Assembly (NCBI GenBank): GCA_002345845.1
Contig: DDWF01000103.1
Location: 1 to 53,602 of the forward strand
Length of the DNA: 53,602 bases
Reading direction: 5' to 3'
From: Betaproteobacteria bacterium UBA2293
Lineage (GTDB): Bacteria > Pseudomonadota > Gammaproteobacteria > Burkholderiales > Rhodocyclaceae
Shown in pieces: positions 19,511 to 28,330 of this stretch. How positions within the stretch are numbered: position 1 is the stretch's first letter; every line of letters starts with the position of its first letter. Position numbers and translations under genes: made by a program. Under the pieces are notes generated by a model. That model worked only from the letters and a program-made list of their open reading frames with translations, had not been told where the DNA came from and did no database searches.

Positions 19511-20035
19511 TCAGTCAGCGGGATACGCGTGGCGGAAGACCTGGAAGCGCCGGCCGCGAAAATCCATCTCGCGCTCGAGGGTGGCACCGACTGCCACGGC
19601 GACGCGGATCGAACCGGCGTTGTCGCGGTCGATGAAACTGATCGGCGGCTGATCGGGGAAAACCGCCTGCGCCATGCCCAGCACGCAACGCGCTGCCTCG
19701 CTGGCGTAGCCCTGCCCCCACCAGTCGGGATGCAGCGCCCACTTGATCTCGCGTTCGGGAAAGTCGACCGGATACCACAGCCCGGCAGCACCGATCATCG
19801 TGCCGCTGGCCTTGTCTTCCAGCGCATACGGCCCGTAACCACGCAGCAACCAGTGGCCGGCCAGCGTCGCCGTCAGGCGCCAGCTTTCGCCCTCGGAGAG
19901 CACGCGACCCAGCGTGTAGCGGGTGCATTCGGGATGGGAGTAATGGGCGTGCATGCTGCGCCAGTCGGCTTCGACGAAGGGACGCAACAGCAGGCGCTGG
20001 CTTTCGAGGTGTTCGGGAATGGAGAATTGGCTCAT
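19511..20035 (-). CDS. GNAT-family acetyltransferase (RimJ/RimL type)
   Basis: A 174-residue GNAT protein starting MSQFSIPEHLESQRLLLRPF, the usual RimJ/RimL opening. The acetyl-CoA loop is seen in HPDWWGQGYASEAARCVLG. The substrate is unknown; N-terminal or small-molecule amine acetylation are both possible. It lies between a terminator (20050-20077) and the dctP promoter, whose -35 box starts only 20 bases past its stop codon. It therefore seems to be an isolated gene wedged between two catabolic transcripts, read from its own weak promoter or by read-through. Confidence 0.88.
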   Translation of the reverse strand: MSQFSIPEHLESQRLLLRPFVEADWRSMHAHYSHPECTRYTLGRVLSEGESWRLTATLAGHWLLRGYGPYALEDKASGTMIGAAGLWYPVDFPEREIKWALHPDWWGQGYASEAARCVLGMAQAVFPDQPPISFIDRDNAGSIRVAVAVGATLEREMDFRGRRFQVFRHAYPAD

Positions 20036-20049
20036 CGGACAAGGCTAGC

Positions 20050-20077
20050 AAAAAAACCGGCCGCACCAGGCAGCCGG
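20050..20077 (-). terminator. Rho-independent terminator after the aldehyde dehydrogenase gene
   Basis: On the minus strand the stem CCGGCTGC pairs with GCGGCCGG (one T-G pair) around the loop CTGGT and is followed by a run of seven T. It lies 54 bp beyond the stop codon at 20132 and would end the transcript carrying DUF1329, DUF1302, RND, YCF48 and aldehyde dehydrogenase genes. Confidence 0.75.
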
Positions 20078-20131
20078 AAAGTCACGCAGAGAAGTGACGA
20101 ATGAACACGTTGGCAGCCATGGCTGCGTAAT

Positions 20132-21562
20132 TCAGGACTTCATGATTTTCAGGGTCTGGATGCTGGTGTACTCCTCCAGCCCGTAGCGGCCGAACTCGAC
20201 GCCGATGCCAGACTGCTTGACGCCGCCGAAGGGAGCATCCGGCTGGATGGCGCCGTGCTCGTTGATCCAGGCCGAGCCGCATTCGAGGCGCAGCGCCAGT
20301 TGCGCCGCCCGGGCCAGATCCTGCGACCAGATCGAACCGCCGAGGCCGTTCGGGTTGTTGTTGGCGCGGCGGATCACTTCGTCAAGATCGCTGTAGCGGA
20401 TCACCGGCAGCACCGGCCCGAACTGCTCCTCGTCGACGACGCGCATGCCGTCGGTAACGTCGGCGAGCACCGTCGGTTCGTAAAAATAGCCCGCCCCCGG
20501 CCGCGGCCGACCGCCGGCCAGCACGCGGGCACCGCGGGAACGGGCGTCCTCGACCAGTTCGCTGACGTAGGCGCGCTGCTGGGCGTTTTGCACCGGGCCG
20601 AGCTGCGTCTCTTCCCGCAAACCGTCGCCAACCACCGCCTCGCGCGCCAGCCGGGCCAACTCCTGGCACAGCGGCTCGTAGATGCTGTCATGCACGTACA
20701 AACGCTTGAGACAGGCACAGGTCTGGCCATTGTTGTGGAAGGTGACGGCGAACAGCTTGCCGGCGACTTCTTTGGGATCGACATCGGGCAGCACGATGCC
20801 GGCATCGTTGCCACCCAGCTCCAGAGTCAGGCGCTTGAGATTGCCGGCGGCGCTGGCCATGATCCGCCGACCGGTCGGCGTCGAGCCGGTGAACACGATC
20901 TTGTCGATGCCGGGATGGCTGGCCATGGCCGCGCCGACGCCGGCTTCGCGCTCGGCCGAGATGACGTTGAGGACACCCGGCGGCAGCACGGTATTGGCCA
21001 GTTCGCCGAAGCGCAGGGTCGCCGCCGGCGTCAGTTCCGACGGCTTGAGGACCACGGTGTTGCCGGCGCGCAGAGCCGGCATGATGTGCCAGATGGCAAT
21101 CATCAGCGGCCAGTTCCACGGCGTGATCGAGCCGACGACGCCGAGCGGCTTGCGATGCACTTCGATACGCGCCTCGGCATTGTCCTGGATGACTTCGACC
21201 GGCAGCTCCAGGTCGGCGGTGACGTGCGTCCAGGCGATGGAACCGCCGACTTCCATGCCGGCGCCAACACCGTTCAGCCCGCCGAGCGGCTTGCCGGTTT
21301 CCTTGGTGACCAGCTGCATCAGTTCCGGCATATGTGTTTCGAGCAGGCCGGCCAGGGCATGCACCAGCGCCTGGCGCTCGCTGTCGGCGGTCCGGCTCCA
21401 GGCCGGAAAGGCGGCGCGGGCGGCGGCAACGGCGGCATCGAGATGCGTCGTATCGCCGGCCGGCACCTCGGCGAAAGTCTCGCCGCTGGCCGGGTTGATC
21501 ACCGCGAAACTCCTTGCCGCCTGTACCGGCTGGCCGCCGATACTCATCGAAAGACGTTCCAT
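20132..21562 (-). CDS. NAD-dependent aldehyde dehydrogenase, probably (4-hydroxy)phenylacetaldehyde-type
   Basis: A 476-residue aldehyde dehydrogenase. The catalytic cysteine is in NNGQTCACLKR and the glutamate in LELGGND. The GxxxxG cofactor segment is FTGSTPTGRRIM. Length and segment order are those of the broad benzaldehyde/phenylacetaldehyde/aminobutyraldehyde group, so sequence alone does not name the substrate. It closes the transcript that shares its activator motif with the aromatic amine dehydrogenase operon, so oxidation of the arylacetaldehyde made from tyramine or phenethylamine is the natural role. The start at 21562 (MERLSMSIGGQ) has GGAGACAGC in front. It lies 33 bp after the YCF48 gene. 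Confidence 0.87.
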   Translation of the reverse strand: MERLSMSIGGQPVQAARSFAVINPASGETFAEVPAGDTTHLDAAVAAARAAFPAWSRTADSERQALVHALAGLLETHMPELMQLVTKETGKPLGGLNGVGAGMEVGGSIAWTHVTADLELPVEVIQDNAEARIEVHRKPLGVVGSITPWNWPLMIAIWHIMPALRAGNTVVLKPSELTPAATLRFGELANTVLPPGVLNVISAEREAGVGAAMASHPGIDKIVFTGSTPTGRRIMASAAGNLKRLTLELGGNDAGIVLPDVDPKEVAGKLFAVTFHNNGQTCACLKRLYVHDSIYEPLCQELARLAREAVVGDGLREETQLGPVQNAQQRAYVSELVEDARSRGARVLAGGRPRPGAGYFYEPTVLADVTDGMRVVDEEQFGPVLPVIRYSDLDEVIRRANNNPNGLGGSIWSQDLARAAQLALRLECGSAWINEHGAIQPDAPFGGVKQSGIGVEFGRYGLEEYTSIQTLKIMKS

Positions 21563-21595
21563 GCTGTCTCCTTGGTCTTTGTCGGTTTTGTTCGA

Positions 21596-22594
21596 TCAGT
21601 TATGGGTCGGCCCGGGCTTGACCACGCCGCGCTTCGAGAAGCGCACCAGGCCGTCGCTACCGGCAGCCACCGCGGCGGTCATCGACAGGCGGTCGTCGCG
21701 CTGCGTCCAGGCAAAACTGGCGCCGCGATCACTGCTTTCGATCTGCACGCCGTCGAGCCCGACGCCGATCAACTTGTCGCCGACAGCGACCAGGTCGGTC
21801 AGCGAACTCTTGCTGCCGGTCGGCACGTTCTGCCAGGTCTTCCCGTCATCGCCGCTGCGATACAGCGTGCCGCGCAGGCCGGCGACGGCCAGCGTACCGT
21901 CGGCCAGGGCGATGCCCGACCAGAACGAACCGTTGTAGCCGGTATTCAGGTAGCGCCAGCTCTCGCCGCGGTCGTCGCTGCGCAGCACGGCACCGCGCTC
22001 GGCGGCGACGAACAGGCTGCCCTGCGGCGAAGCGAAGATCTTGAACAGGTTGCGGTCGCCGCGCCCGCCTTCCGGCGGCGCCGGCATTTCCAGCGATTCC
22101 CAGCTTTTGCCGCCGTCGCGCGTCTTCAGCACCAGCGACCAAAGGCCGACAGCAATGCCTTCGCGGGCGTCGAAGAAATGCACCGAGAACAGCGGCCGGT
22201 CCTCGCCGACATCGGTACGCTGGATGCTCCAGTTCTCGCCGCCATCGCCGCTGTGCAGGATGACGCCCCAGTGGCCGACGGCCCAGCCGTTGTGCTCATC
22301 GGCAAAGGAAACGGCGGTCAGCGTCGAGGCCACCGGCACGCTGGCGGCCTGGCGGAAGCTCTTGCCGTCGTCGTCGGAGAGCAGCACGGTACCGAAATCG
22401 CCGACGGCGACGATGCGTTTGCCGGCACGGGTGGCGCCGAGCATCGGGGCAAGCGCGGCGGCTGTCGATTTGCTGGCCGGGCGAACGGTCAGCGGCTTGC
22501 TTTCGCTCGGCATCCCGGATTGCGCCAGAGCGCCACCGCCAATGGCCAGCAGGGCGAGCAATAACAGCGCCGGTTTGATCGTGGTGAAGGTCAT
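21596..22594 (-). CDS. YCF48/BNR-repeat periplasmic protein
   Basis: A 332-residue exported beta-propeller protein. A signal peptide MTFTTIKPALLLLALLAIGGGALAQ is followed by at least five sialidase-like repeats of the form S.DDG.SW or SGDDGKTW (for example LSDDDGKSF, HSGDGGENW, TRDGGKSW, RSDDRGESW, RSGDDGKTW). The YCF48 family includes photosystem assembly factors; in aromatic and steroid degraders such proteins stand beside RND/DUF1302/DUF1329 genes, as here. Its role is unproven, perhaps assembly of the envelope transporter. It begins 11 bp after the RND stop codon. Confidence 0.85.
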   Translation of the reverse strand: MTFTTIKPALLLLALLAIGGGALAQSGMPSESKPLTVRPASKSTAAALAPMLGATRAGKRIVAVGDFGTVLLSDDDGKSFRQAASVPVASTLTAVSFADEHNGWAVGHWGVILHSGDGGENWSIQRTDVGEDRPLFSVHFFDAREGIAVGLWSLVLKTRDGGKSWESLEMPAPPEGGRGDRNLFKIFASPQGSLFVAAERGAVLRSDDRGESWRYLNTGYNGSFWSGIALADGTLAVAGLRGTLYRSGDDGKTWQNVPTGSKSSLTDLVAVGDKLIGVGLDGVQIESSDRGASFAWTQRDDRLSMTAAVAAGSDGLVRFSKRGVVKPGPTHN

Positions 22595-22605
22595 GATCGT
22601 CGTCC

Positions 22606-24999
22606 TCAGTGCGCCAGGATGCCCGGGGCGCGGACCGGGCCGCGGCGCGGGAAAAGTCGTTCCAGCCAGACGGCGAAGGCCGGCAGCGCCGTCATCGCCA
22701 TGACCATGTTGACCATGAACATGAAGGCCAGCAGCTTGCCCATGTCGGCCTGGAACTTGAGGTCGGAAAAGGCCCAGGTGGCGACGCCGACGGCCAGCGT
22801 GATGGCGGTGAAGATTGTCGCCGTGCCGACTTCCAGGATCGAGTGCTCGAGCGCCTTGACGATGTCCTCACCGGCGGCCATGTGCATCTGCAGCCGGTTG
22901 TAGATATAGAAGGCGTAATCGACGCCGATGCCGACGGCCAGCACCATCACCGGCAGGGTGGCGACGGTCAGGCCGATCTCCAGCTCCTTCATGAACCAGT
23001 AGCCGATGAAGGTGCCGACGGTCAGCGGCAGACAGCAGGCGATGACGGCGCGGAAATCGCGATAGACCAGGGCGACCAGAATGATGATGGCGCCATAGAC
23101 GTAGAGCAGCATCGGCAGTTCGCTGTGCTCGACCTCGTCGTTGACCGCCGCCAGCACGCCGGCATTGCCGGAAGCGAGGCGGATGGTGACGCCGTCCATG
23201 GTGTTGGCGGCACGGAAATCCTTGACCTTGGCGATCACGCGATTGATCGTCGTCGCCTTGTGGTCGGTCAGGAACAGGTGCACCGCCGTCATGCTGCAGT
23301 CCTTGCGCATGTAGCCGCGCAGCCGCCCGATCTCGGTGGCCAGGGCGGCGTAGTTGGCCGCATCGATGGGAATCGCGTTCATCTTCGGATTGCCCTCGTT
23401 GTAGCCCTCGTTATAGGTGCGCAACAGGCCGGAGAAGGACATCGCCGAAAGCACGCCTTCGGTGTTCTGCAGCTCCCAGACGAACTGATCCTGGTAGCCG
23501 CCGAGGGCGACGTTGTCGCAGGATTCGGGCGGCGCCTCGAAGATCACCGTCAGCCAGTCGAGACCGGTGTCGTAGCTTTCCGAAATGGCCACCGCGTCGC
23601 GGTTGAAGCGCGCCTCCGGACGCAGTTCCGGCGCCCCCGGCTGCAGCGTGCCAACGACGCGGTCGCTGCTCTGCCAGACCGAGACGGCGAAGATGGCCGT
23701 GGTCGCCAGGATCACCAGCAGGGCATTGCGCGGCTCGGCGACGCGGGCCAGCGAACGCAGCCAGCGCGCCCGCTTGTCGCGCTTGAGCATCGCCTTGGCG
23801 GCGTAGGCCTTGTCGAATTCGAAATAGGAGGCGGCAATCGGCAGCATCGCCAGGTTGGTGGTGATCTTGAAGAACACACCCAGCGAGGCGGTGATCGCCA
23901 GTTCACGCACCATCGGAATGGGGATCAGGATCAGCGTGATGAAAGAGACGAAGGCGGTGACCAGGGCCAGCACGCCGGGAATCAACAGGCCGGAGAAACT
24001 GGCCCGTGCCGCTTCTTCGGTGGTCTTGCCATGCGCCAGTTCGCGGACGATGAAATTGATCTGCTGCACGCCGTGCGACACGCCGATGGCGAAGACCAGG
24101 AAGGGCACGAGCACGGCCAGCGGATCGAGGCCGAAGCCGAGCAGGCGCAGGGCGCCGAACTGCCAGACCAGCGAGGTGAAGGAGCAGACGATCGGCAGCA
24201 GCGTGAAGCGCAGCGAGTGGCAGTACCAATAGACGGCCAGCGCGGTCAGGATCAGCGCCACGGCGCAGAATTCGAGCACCGAGGCGGCGCCGTCGGCAAT
24301 ATCGCCGACCTGCTTGGCGAAGCCGATGATCTGGATCTCGAACTCGCCATCCTCGAATTTGCCACGGAGTTCCTCGAGTAGCTGGTTGTAGGCGACGTAG
24401 TCGATCTGCTGGCCGTCCTTGTCCACCTCCGCCAGTTCGGCGGTAATCATGGCGCTGGTCTGGTCGCGCGAGACCAGCGTGCCGACGAAGCCGCCCTGGC
24501 TGGCCGAGCGCTGGATGCCGGCGACGATCTCGGGATTGAGCTGTTCCGGCGTCACGGTGCCGGGAATCAGCGGATCGGCGCGGAAGCCTTCCTCGGTGAT
24601 CTCATTGACGAAGCTGTTCGGCGTCCACAGCGACTGCACGCCGAGGCGGTCGACACCGGGCAGGTAAATCACCGCCTGGGTCACTTCGTACAGCCGGTTG
24701 AGTCCGGCCTGGGTCCAGATGGTGTCCTTGCGCGACTTGACGACGATGGTCAGGCGATTGGCGCCGAGTACGTCGTTACGGTATTCCTTGAAGGTTTCGA
24801 TGTACTCGTGGCCGGTCGGCATCTGCTTCTCGAAACCGGCCTCCATGCGCAGCTGCAGGGCGAAATAGCCCATCACCGCAGTGAAGATGGCCAGCCAGAT
24901 CAGGAACGGCGTACGAAACCGGAAGCAGAAATCTTCCAGGCCCTTGAGCGTCCGGGTCAGCAGGCGGTCGACGGCGTCGACGCTGAATAGGTTGAGCAT
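22606..24999 (-). CDS. RND-superfamily (MMPL/HAE3-type) exporter
   Basis: A 797-residue inner-membrane protein of the RND superfamily, shorter than drug pumps of the AcrB type and lacking an adjacent adaptor gene. One helix near residues 32-52 is followed by a large periplasmic loop, then a sterol-sensing-type block of five helices (about 240-410), then a repeat of the same plan (about 440-460 and 630-780). The segments VPFLVFAIGVSHGVQQINF and VMVLAVGIGVDYAFYIYNRLQ are the two halves of the family signature, with GxxxDY in the second. It belongs to a four-gene envelope set with YCF48, DUF1302 and DUF1329. Export of a hydrophobic or aldehyde intermediate, or lipid transport, are possible roles. 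Confidence 0.9.
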   Translation of the reverse strand: MLNLFSVDAVDRLLTRTLKGLEDFCFRFRTPFLIWLAIFTAVMGYFALQLRMEAGFEKQMPTGHEYIETFKEYRNDVLGANRLTIVVKSRKDTIWTQAGLNRLYEVTQAVIYLPGVDRLGVQSLWTPNSFVNEITEEGFRADPLIPGTVTPEQLNPEIVAGIQRSASQGGFVGTLVSRDQTSAMITAELAEVDKDGQQIDYVAYNQLLEELRGKFEDGEFEIQIIGFAKQVGDIADGAASVLEFCAVALILTALAVYWYCHSLRFTLLPIVCSFTSLVWQFGALRLLGFGLDPLAVLVPFLVFAIGVSHGVQQINFIVRELAHGKTTEEAARASFSGLLIPGVLALVTAFVSFITLILIPIPMVRELAITASLGVFFKITTNLAMLPIAASYFEFDKAYAAKAMLKRDKRARWLRSLARVAEPRNALLVILATTAIFAVSVWQSSDRVVGTLQPGAPELRPEARFNRDAVAISESYDTGLDWLTVIFEAPPESCDNVALGGYQDQFVWELQNTEGVLSAMSFSGLLRTYNEGYNEGNPKMNAIPIDAANYAALATEIGRLRGYMRKDCSMTAVHLFLTDHKATTINRVIAKVKDFRAANTMDGVTIRLASGNAGVLAAVNDEVEHSELPMLLYVYGAIIILVALVYRDFRAVIACCLPLTVGTFIGYWFMKELEIGLTVATLPVMVLAVGIGVDYAFYIYNRLQMHMAAGEDIVKALEHSILEVGTATIFTAITLAVGVATWAFSDLKFQADMGKLLAFMFMVNMVMAMTALPAFAVWLERLFPRRGPVRAPGILAH

Positions 25000-25046
25000 G
25001 CTCTGTTCTTCCGCTGGGAGTTTTTATTTTGTTGTGGGTGACGACA

Positions 25047-25068
25047 GGAGGGCGGCGTAGCGCCCTCC
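25047..25068 (-). other. Strong intercistronic hairpin between DUF1302 and RND genes
   Basis: Perfect 8-bp arms GGAGGGCG and CGCCCTCC surround six bases, 11 bases downstream of the DUF1302 stop. No T-run follows, so it is not a standard terminator. It more likely protects the 3' end of the upstream message or lowers read-through, which would give more outer-membrane DUF1302 protein than RND protein. That effect is inference. Confidence 0.5.
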
Positions 25069-25078
25069 CCTGCTGCGG

Positions 25079-26728
25079 TCAGAAATTGCGCGAAACGTAG
25101 GCGCCGAAGAAGTCACGATCCTTGTACGGCTGATCGAAGACGCTCTTGCCGCCCCAGAAGGTGGCGTAATTGACGCCGAACTGCCAGTTGGCCGGGTTCT
25201 GCATGAAGTTCACGTAGATGTTGGCCGACTTGGCACCCTCCATGAACAGGGCCATGGCATTCGGCGTCCGGCCGCTGACGGCATGGAAGAAATAGACACC
25301 CGGTGTCACCTGCCAGCCGGGAATCAGCGTGCCGTCGTAGACCCAGCTGAAGTCCAGGTTGTAGCCCCAGGAGTTCTTGCTGCCAACCGACTGCGGCGCC
25401 GCGGTGATATCGGTCTCGTTGCCCCAGCCCCAGACGCCGGCACCCACTGGATCGCCGTTGTAGGAACGCTTCAGGCCGGGATAGCGGATACCGACGACTT
25501 CGGCCAGCAGGGTCGCCGTCTGGGCGCCACCGAGCAGTTTGAGGATGCCGCCGTAGTCGCCCGGCGTCATGCTCAGGATGCCGGTCAGGTGGAACTGGTA
25601 CTTCTTCTCTTCGACGAAGCAGTCGCCGTTGTTGCCGGCACAGCCCAGGTTCGGATTCAGCGCCACGGCGTCCTTCGGCCGGTAGGACAGTTCGGTACCG
25701 ATGGCCCAGTCACCGACCGGGAAGTTGGCGCTGACGCCGAACATTGTGCGGTCCTCCGGGAACACCCAGGCCGGACCTGTTGCCAGGTTCAACTGCGGCG
25801 CCTTCTCGTGGTAACGCATGCCATAAAGGCCGAGGTTCAGCTGCGTGCCTTCCGGCTGCCAGCGCACGGCGGCGCCGTACTGGCCGGAATCCTTGGGATC
25901 GTCCTTGCGGAAACCGTAGTCCTTGTAACCCTTGCCCAGGCCATTGACCATCGACCAGTAGCTGCCGGTCGGGGCAAAGTAGGTTTCGTTCCAGCGCCCC
26001 TGGACATAGGCCTCGACGTTCACCCCGCCACCAAGACCGGCGGCGACGCTGGCGATCGGCGCCGGCAGGAAGACTTCCTTCAGCTGGGTGCCCGGTTGCG
26101 ACAGGCGCATCAGATCCATGGCATTGGTCTGATTGATGCCGCCCGGCAGGAACAGGCTCTCGCCCCAGCTGACCACCTGGTTGCCGACGCGCACCCGCGC
26201 CGACTGCTCGCCGATGGAAAATTCCTTGCTGACCCAGAAGTCGAGCAGACGCGCCTTGAACGACAGGTCATCGCTGGCCTCAGAGGGCTGCGACCTGCCG
26301 GTCGGATTGCCGGCGCTGATGATGCCGGAGTCGTGGGTGGCCGAAAAATCCTTCAGCCAGCTAACCCGACCAAGGAAGGTGATGCGCTCGGGCAGCTTGA
26401 GCAACAGTTCGTGTGAGCCCTTCAGGTAAGTGGTGAAGGCGTCGCCCTTCTCGTAGTTCAGGTTGCCCTGGTCGCCCAGACCGGCTGTCGTCTCGATGCA
26501 GGCCGACGGCGCCCCGCTGCCGGTCGGCCCGGCATTGCCGGTGGCGAAACCGGCCGTGTCGCGCGTTACCAGACCGCAGGAGGTATCGCTGGCACGCACG
26601 CCGACACCGACGGTGACCGTGCTGTCGAAGGAGCCACTGACGTTCTCGGTCTCGAAGGTGAAGGCGGCGGCGCTGCCGATGTAGCCAAGCAGTGCGGCGA
26701 CGACGGTCTTTCTGAAAATGTGGTTCAT
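25079..26728 (-). CDS. DUF1302 outer-membrane beta-barrel protein
   Basis: A 549-residue exported protein. The signal peptide MNHIFRKTVVAALLGYIGSAAAF precedes FTFETENVSGSFDSTVTVGVGVR, the standard DUF1302 start. Alternating hydrophobic beta-strands run to the terminal phenylalanine (SRNF), a usual signal for barrel insertion. DUF1302 proteins occur with DUF1329 and RND proteins in operons for hydrophobic or aromatic growth substrates and are thought to sit in the outer membrane; their substrates are not established. It lies 27 bp after the DUF1329 gene. Confidence 0.9.
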   Translation of the reverse strand: MNHIFRKTVVAALLGYIGSAAAFTFETENVSGSFDSTVTVGVGVRASDTSCGLVTRDTAGFATGNAGPTGSGAPSACIETTAGLGDQGNLNYEKGDAFTTYLKGSHELLLKLPERITFLGRVSWLKDFSATHDSGIISAGNPTGRSQPSEASDDLSFKARLLDFWVSKEFSIGEQSARVRVGNQVVSWGESLFLPGGINQTNAMDLMRLSQPGTQLKEVFLPAPIASVAAGLGGGVNVEAYVQGRWNETYFAPTGSYWSMVNGLGKGYKDYGFRKDDPKDSGQYGAAVRWQPEGTQLNLGLYGMRYHEKAPQLNLATGPAWVFPEDRTMFGVSANFPVGDWAIGTELSYRPKDAVALNPNLGCAGNNGDCFVEEKKYQFHLTGILSMTPGDYGGILKLLGGAQTATLLAEVVGIRYPGLKRSYNGDPVGAGVWGWGNETDITAAPQSVGSKNSWGYNLDFSWVYDGTLIPGWQVTPGVYFFHAVSGRTPNAMALFMEGAKSANIYVNFMQNPANWQFGVNYATFWGGKSVFDQPYKDRDFFGAYVSRNF

Positions 26729-26755
26729 GTGATTTCCCCCGTTATGCGTGAGCGC

Positions 26756-28138
26756 TCAGCGTTCGCTGATGGCGCGCAGGTTGTCGGATGTGTAGTAGCC
26801 CTGCTTCAGCTTCGGATCGTTGGCTTCGACGAACCAGCGCATGTCCTTGCCGGCGCCGAGCGAGCTCTGATCGACCAGGTAGCGGTTATCGACCAGGTTG
26901 TATTGCACGAAGGCCGGGTTGTCGCAGCTGCCCGTTTCATAAACCGGGATGACGAAGCCTTCGCGCAACTTCCACAGCTTGCCCTGGGCGTCGTAGTCCT
27001 CGGCGACGACAATGGCCCAGCTATCCTCGTCGATGTAGAAGGTGCGCTTCGGGGCGACGTGGCGGACGCCCGACTTGACGGTGGCCTCGACCACCCAGAC
27101 GCGGTGCAGCTCGTAGCGACGGTTGGCGGCGGCGACGCCGTCGTTCGTGGCGACGTCATTGAACTTGACGTTCGGGTCATACATGCCGAAGGCGTTGTAG
27201 CCGACGAGCAGCTCCTTCTTGCCGACCAGCTTCCAGTCGAAACGGTCGATGGTGCCGTTGAACATGCGCGGCTCGTCCATCGTGTACTGGTTCTCGAAGC
27301 CGATCTGCGGCGCATCGTAGGCGTAGGTCGGCATGCGACGGACGCGGCGCTGGCCCGGGAAGTAGTAGTAGACCTCGTTCATCTTGTCGAGGAAGACGGT
27401 GATCGCCAGCGACTGACCAGCCAGCGCCGTCGGCGACTTGTAGGCGAAGTAGGTGTAGTACTCGACCGGCGGCAGCGTGGACAGCTGGGTCGAACCCTTT
27501 TTACCCCAGGGGAAGAAGTAGGTCTGCGTCGACGTCGCGGCCACCCACTCGCTCGAACCGGCGCGCGGCGACAAGGCGGTGTACAGGGTCGGCCATTCGA
27601 AACCGACACCGCTGTACTTCATCTTGACGTTCCACATCACCTCGGTGCCGGTCTTCGGGATGGCGAAGGGAATGCCCGGCAACGTCGCTTCCTGCAGGCT
27701 CCAGCCGTCGGCGGCCAACTTGGCGCCAGTGACATTCTTCTTCGTGTTGTCGACGACGAAGTCCGGGTTGGCACAGGTCCGCCGTGACGGATAGACGTCC
27801 ATCTTGTAGCCCTTGGCCTGCTTGATCTGCTGGACCTGGCCGGGCGACAGCTTGTCGGCGTACTTGTCGACATTGCCCGCGTCGATGCTGTACAGCGGCT
27901 TGTCACCCTGGTACTTGAAATGGGCGGCGCGGCTCTTGCCGTAGGACCAGCCCGGGGTGGCGGCATCGCCGGGGGCCCAGGCGGGAATCGAACCGTCCTT
28001 GTTGGCGCCCTTCTCGGCACCGACCGGCGTCAGTTCCTTGCCCAGCTTCGCGGCATCGGCCTCGCTGCCGGCGTGGACGACACCGTGGATGGCAAACAGG
28101 GCAGTCAGGACGGCGCCCACTTTACGCATTTCGATCAT
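26756..28138 (-). CDS. DUF1329 exported protein (LolA/LolB-like fold family)
   Basis: A 460-residue periplasmic protein. The signal peptide is MIEMRKVGAVLTALFAIHGVVHAGS, so the start is at 28138, where a perfect AGGAGG stands five bases upstream. An upstream in-frame extension lacks such support. The body shows the DUF1329 pattern: AAKLGKELTPVGAEKGANKDGSIPAW at the front, RRVRRMPTYAYDAPQ in the middle and DEPRMFNGTIDRFDWKLVGKKE. The fold resembles lipoprotein carriers, so shuttling of a hydrophobic ligand or lipid between membranes is a reasonable guess. It is the first gene of the envelope-plus-aldehyde-dehydrogenase transcript, behind the promoter at 28206-28249. Confidence 0.9.
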   Translation of the reverse strand: MIEMRKVGAVLTALFAIHGVVHAGSEADAAKLGKELTPVGAEKGANKDGSIPAWAPGDAATPGWSYGKSRAAHFKYQGDKPLYSIDAGNVDKYADKLSPGQVQQIKQAKGYKMDVYPSRRTCANPDFVVDNTKKNVTGAKLAADGWSLQEATLPGIPFAIPKTGTEVMWNVKMKYSGVGFEWPTLYTALSPRAGSSEWVAATSTQTYFFPWGKKGSTQLSTLPPVEYYTYFAYKSPTALAGQSLAITVFLDKMNEVYYYFPGQRRVRRMPTYAYDAPQIGFENQYTMDEPRMFNGTIDRFDWKLVGKKELLVGYNAFGMYDPNVKFNDVATNDGVAAANRRYELHRVWVVEATVKSGVRHVAPKRTFYIDEDSWAIVVAEDYDAQGKLWKLREGFVIPVYETGSCDNPAFVQYNLVDNRYLVDQSSLGAGKDMRWFVEANDPKLKQGYYTSDNLRAISER

Positions 28139-28205
28139 TTGAACCTCCTTGTTGGGTAATGAGCGCGACCTCCCGTCGAGCCCGGACTGCTTTATGGTGG
28201 AGTCG

Positions 28206-28249
28206 AGTGTAGGAATCGGGGCCGCCGGCCCGTTATCAAAAATCGGCAA
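28206..28249 (-). promoter_or_regulatory. Activator-type promoter of the DUF1329 operon
   Basis: On the minus strand, the 16-bp motif TTGCCGATTTTTGATA (28249-28234) is followed by 22 bases and a -10 box TACACT (28211-28206). There is no good -35 hexamer, as expected for a promoter that needs an activator bound near -42. The same motif, with one mismatch and the same 22-bp distance, precedes aauB. The likely reader is the EutR-like AraC protein encoded at 35715-36713. Confidence 0.6.
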
Positions 28250-28255
28250 GTTTTC

Positions 28256-28269
28256 TTGATCTGGATCAG
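28256..28269. promoter_or_regulatory. FNR/CRP-family box upstream of the DUF1329 promoter
   Basis: TTGATCTGGATCAG fits the FNR/ANR consensus TTGAT-N4-ATCAA at nine of ten informative positions. Its centre lies about 63 bp before the start point predicted from the -10 box TACACT, close to the -61.5 position where FNR activates. Oxygen control of an otherwise oxygen-dependent pathway would be notable. Confidence 0.5.
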
Positions 28270-28330
28270 TTGCCGCCGATCGCGGCTGTGGCCGATGACG
28301 CGAACGATCTGCGGGAAAGCCGTGGCCCCG

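Noticed and set aside
25047..25068. Hairpin as transcription terminator between DUF1302 and RND
   Set aside because: Strong stem but no T-run, and the downstream genes belong with DUF1302; kept only as an intercistronic structure.
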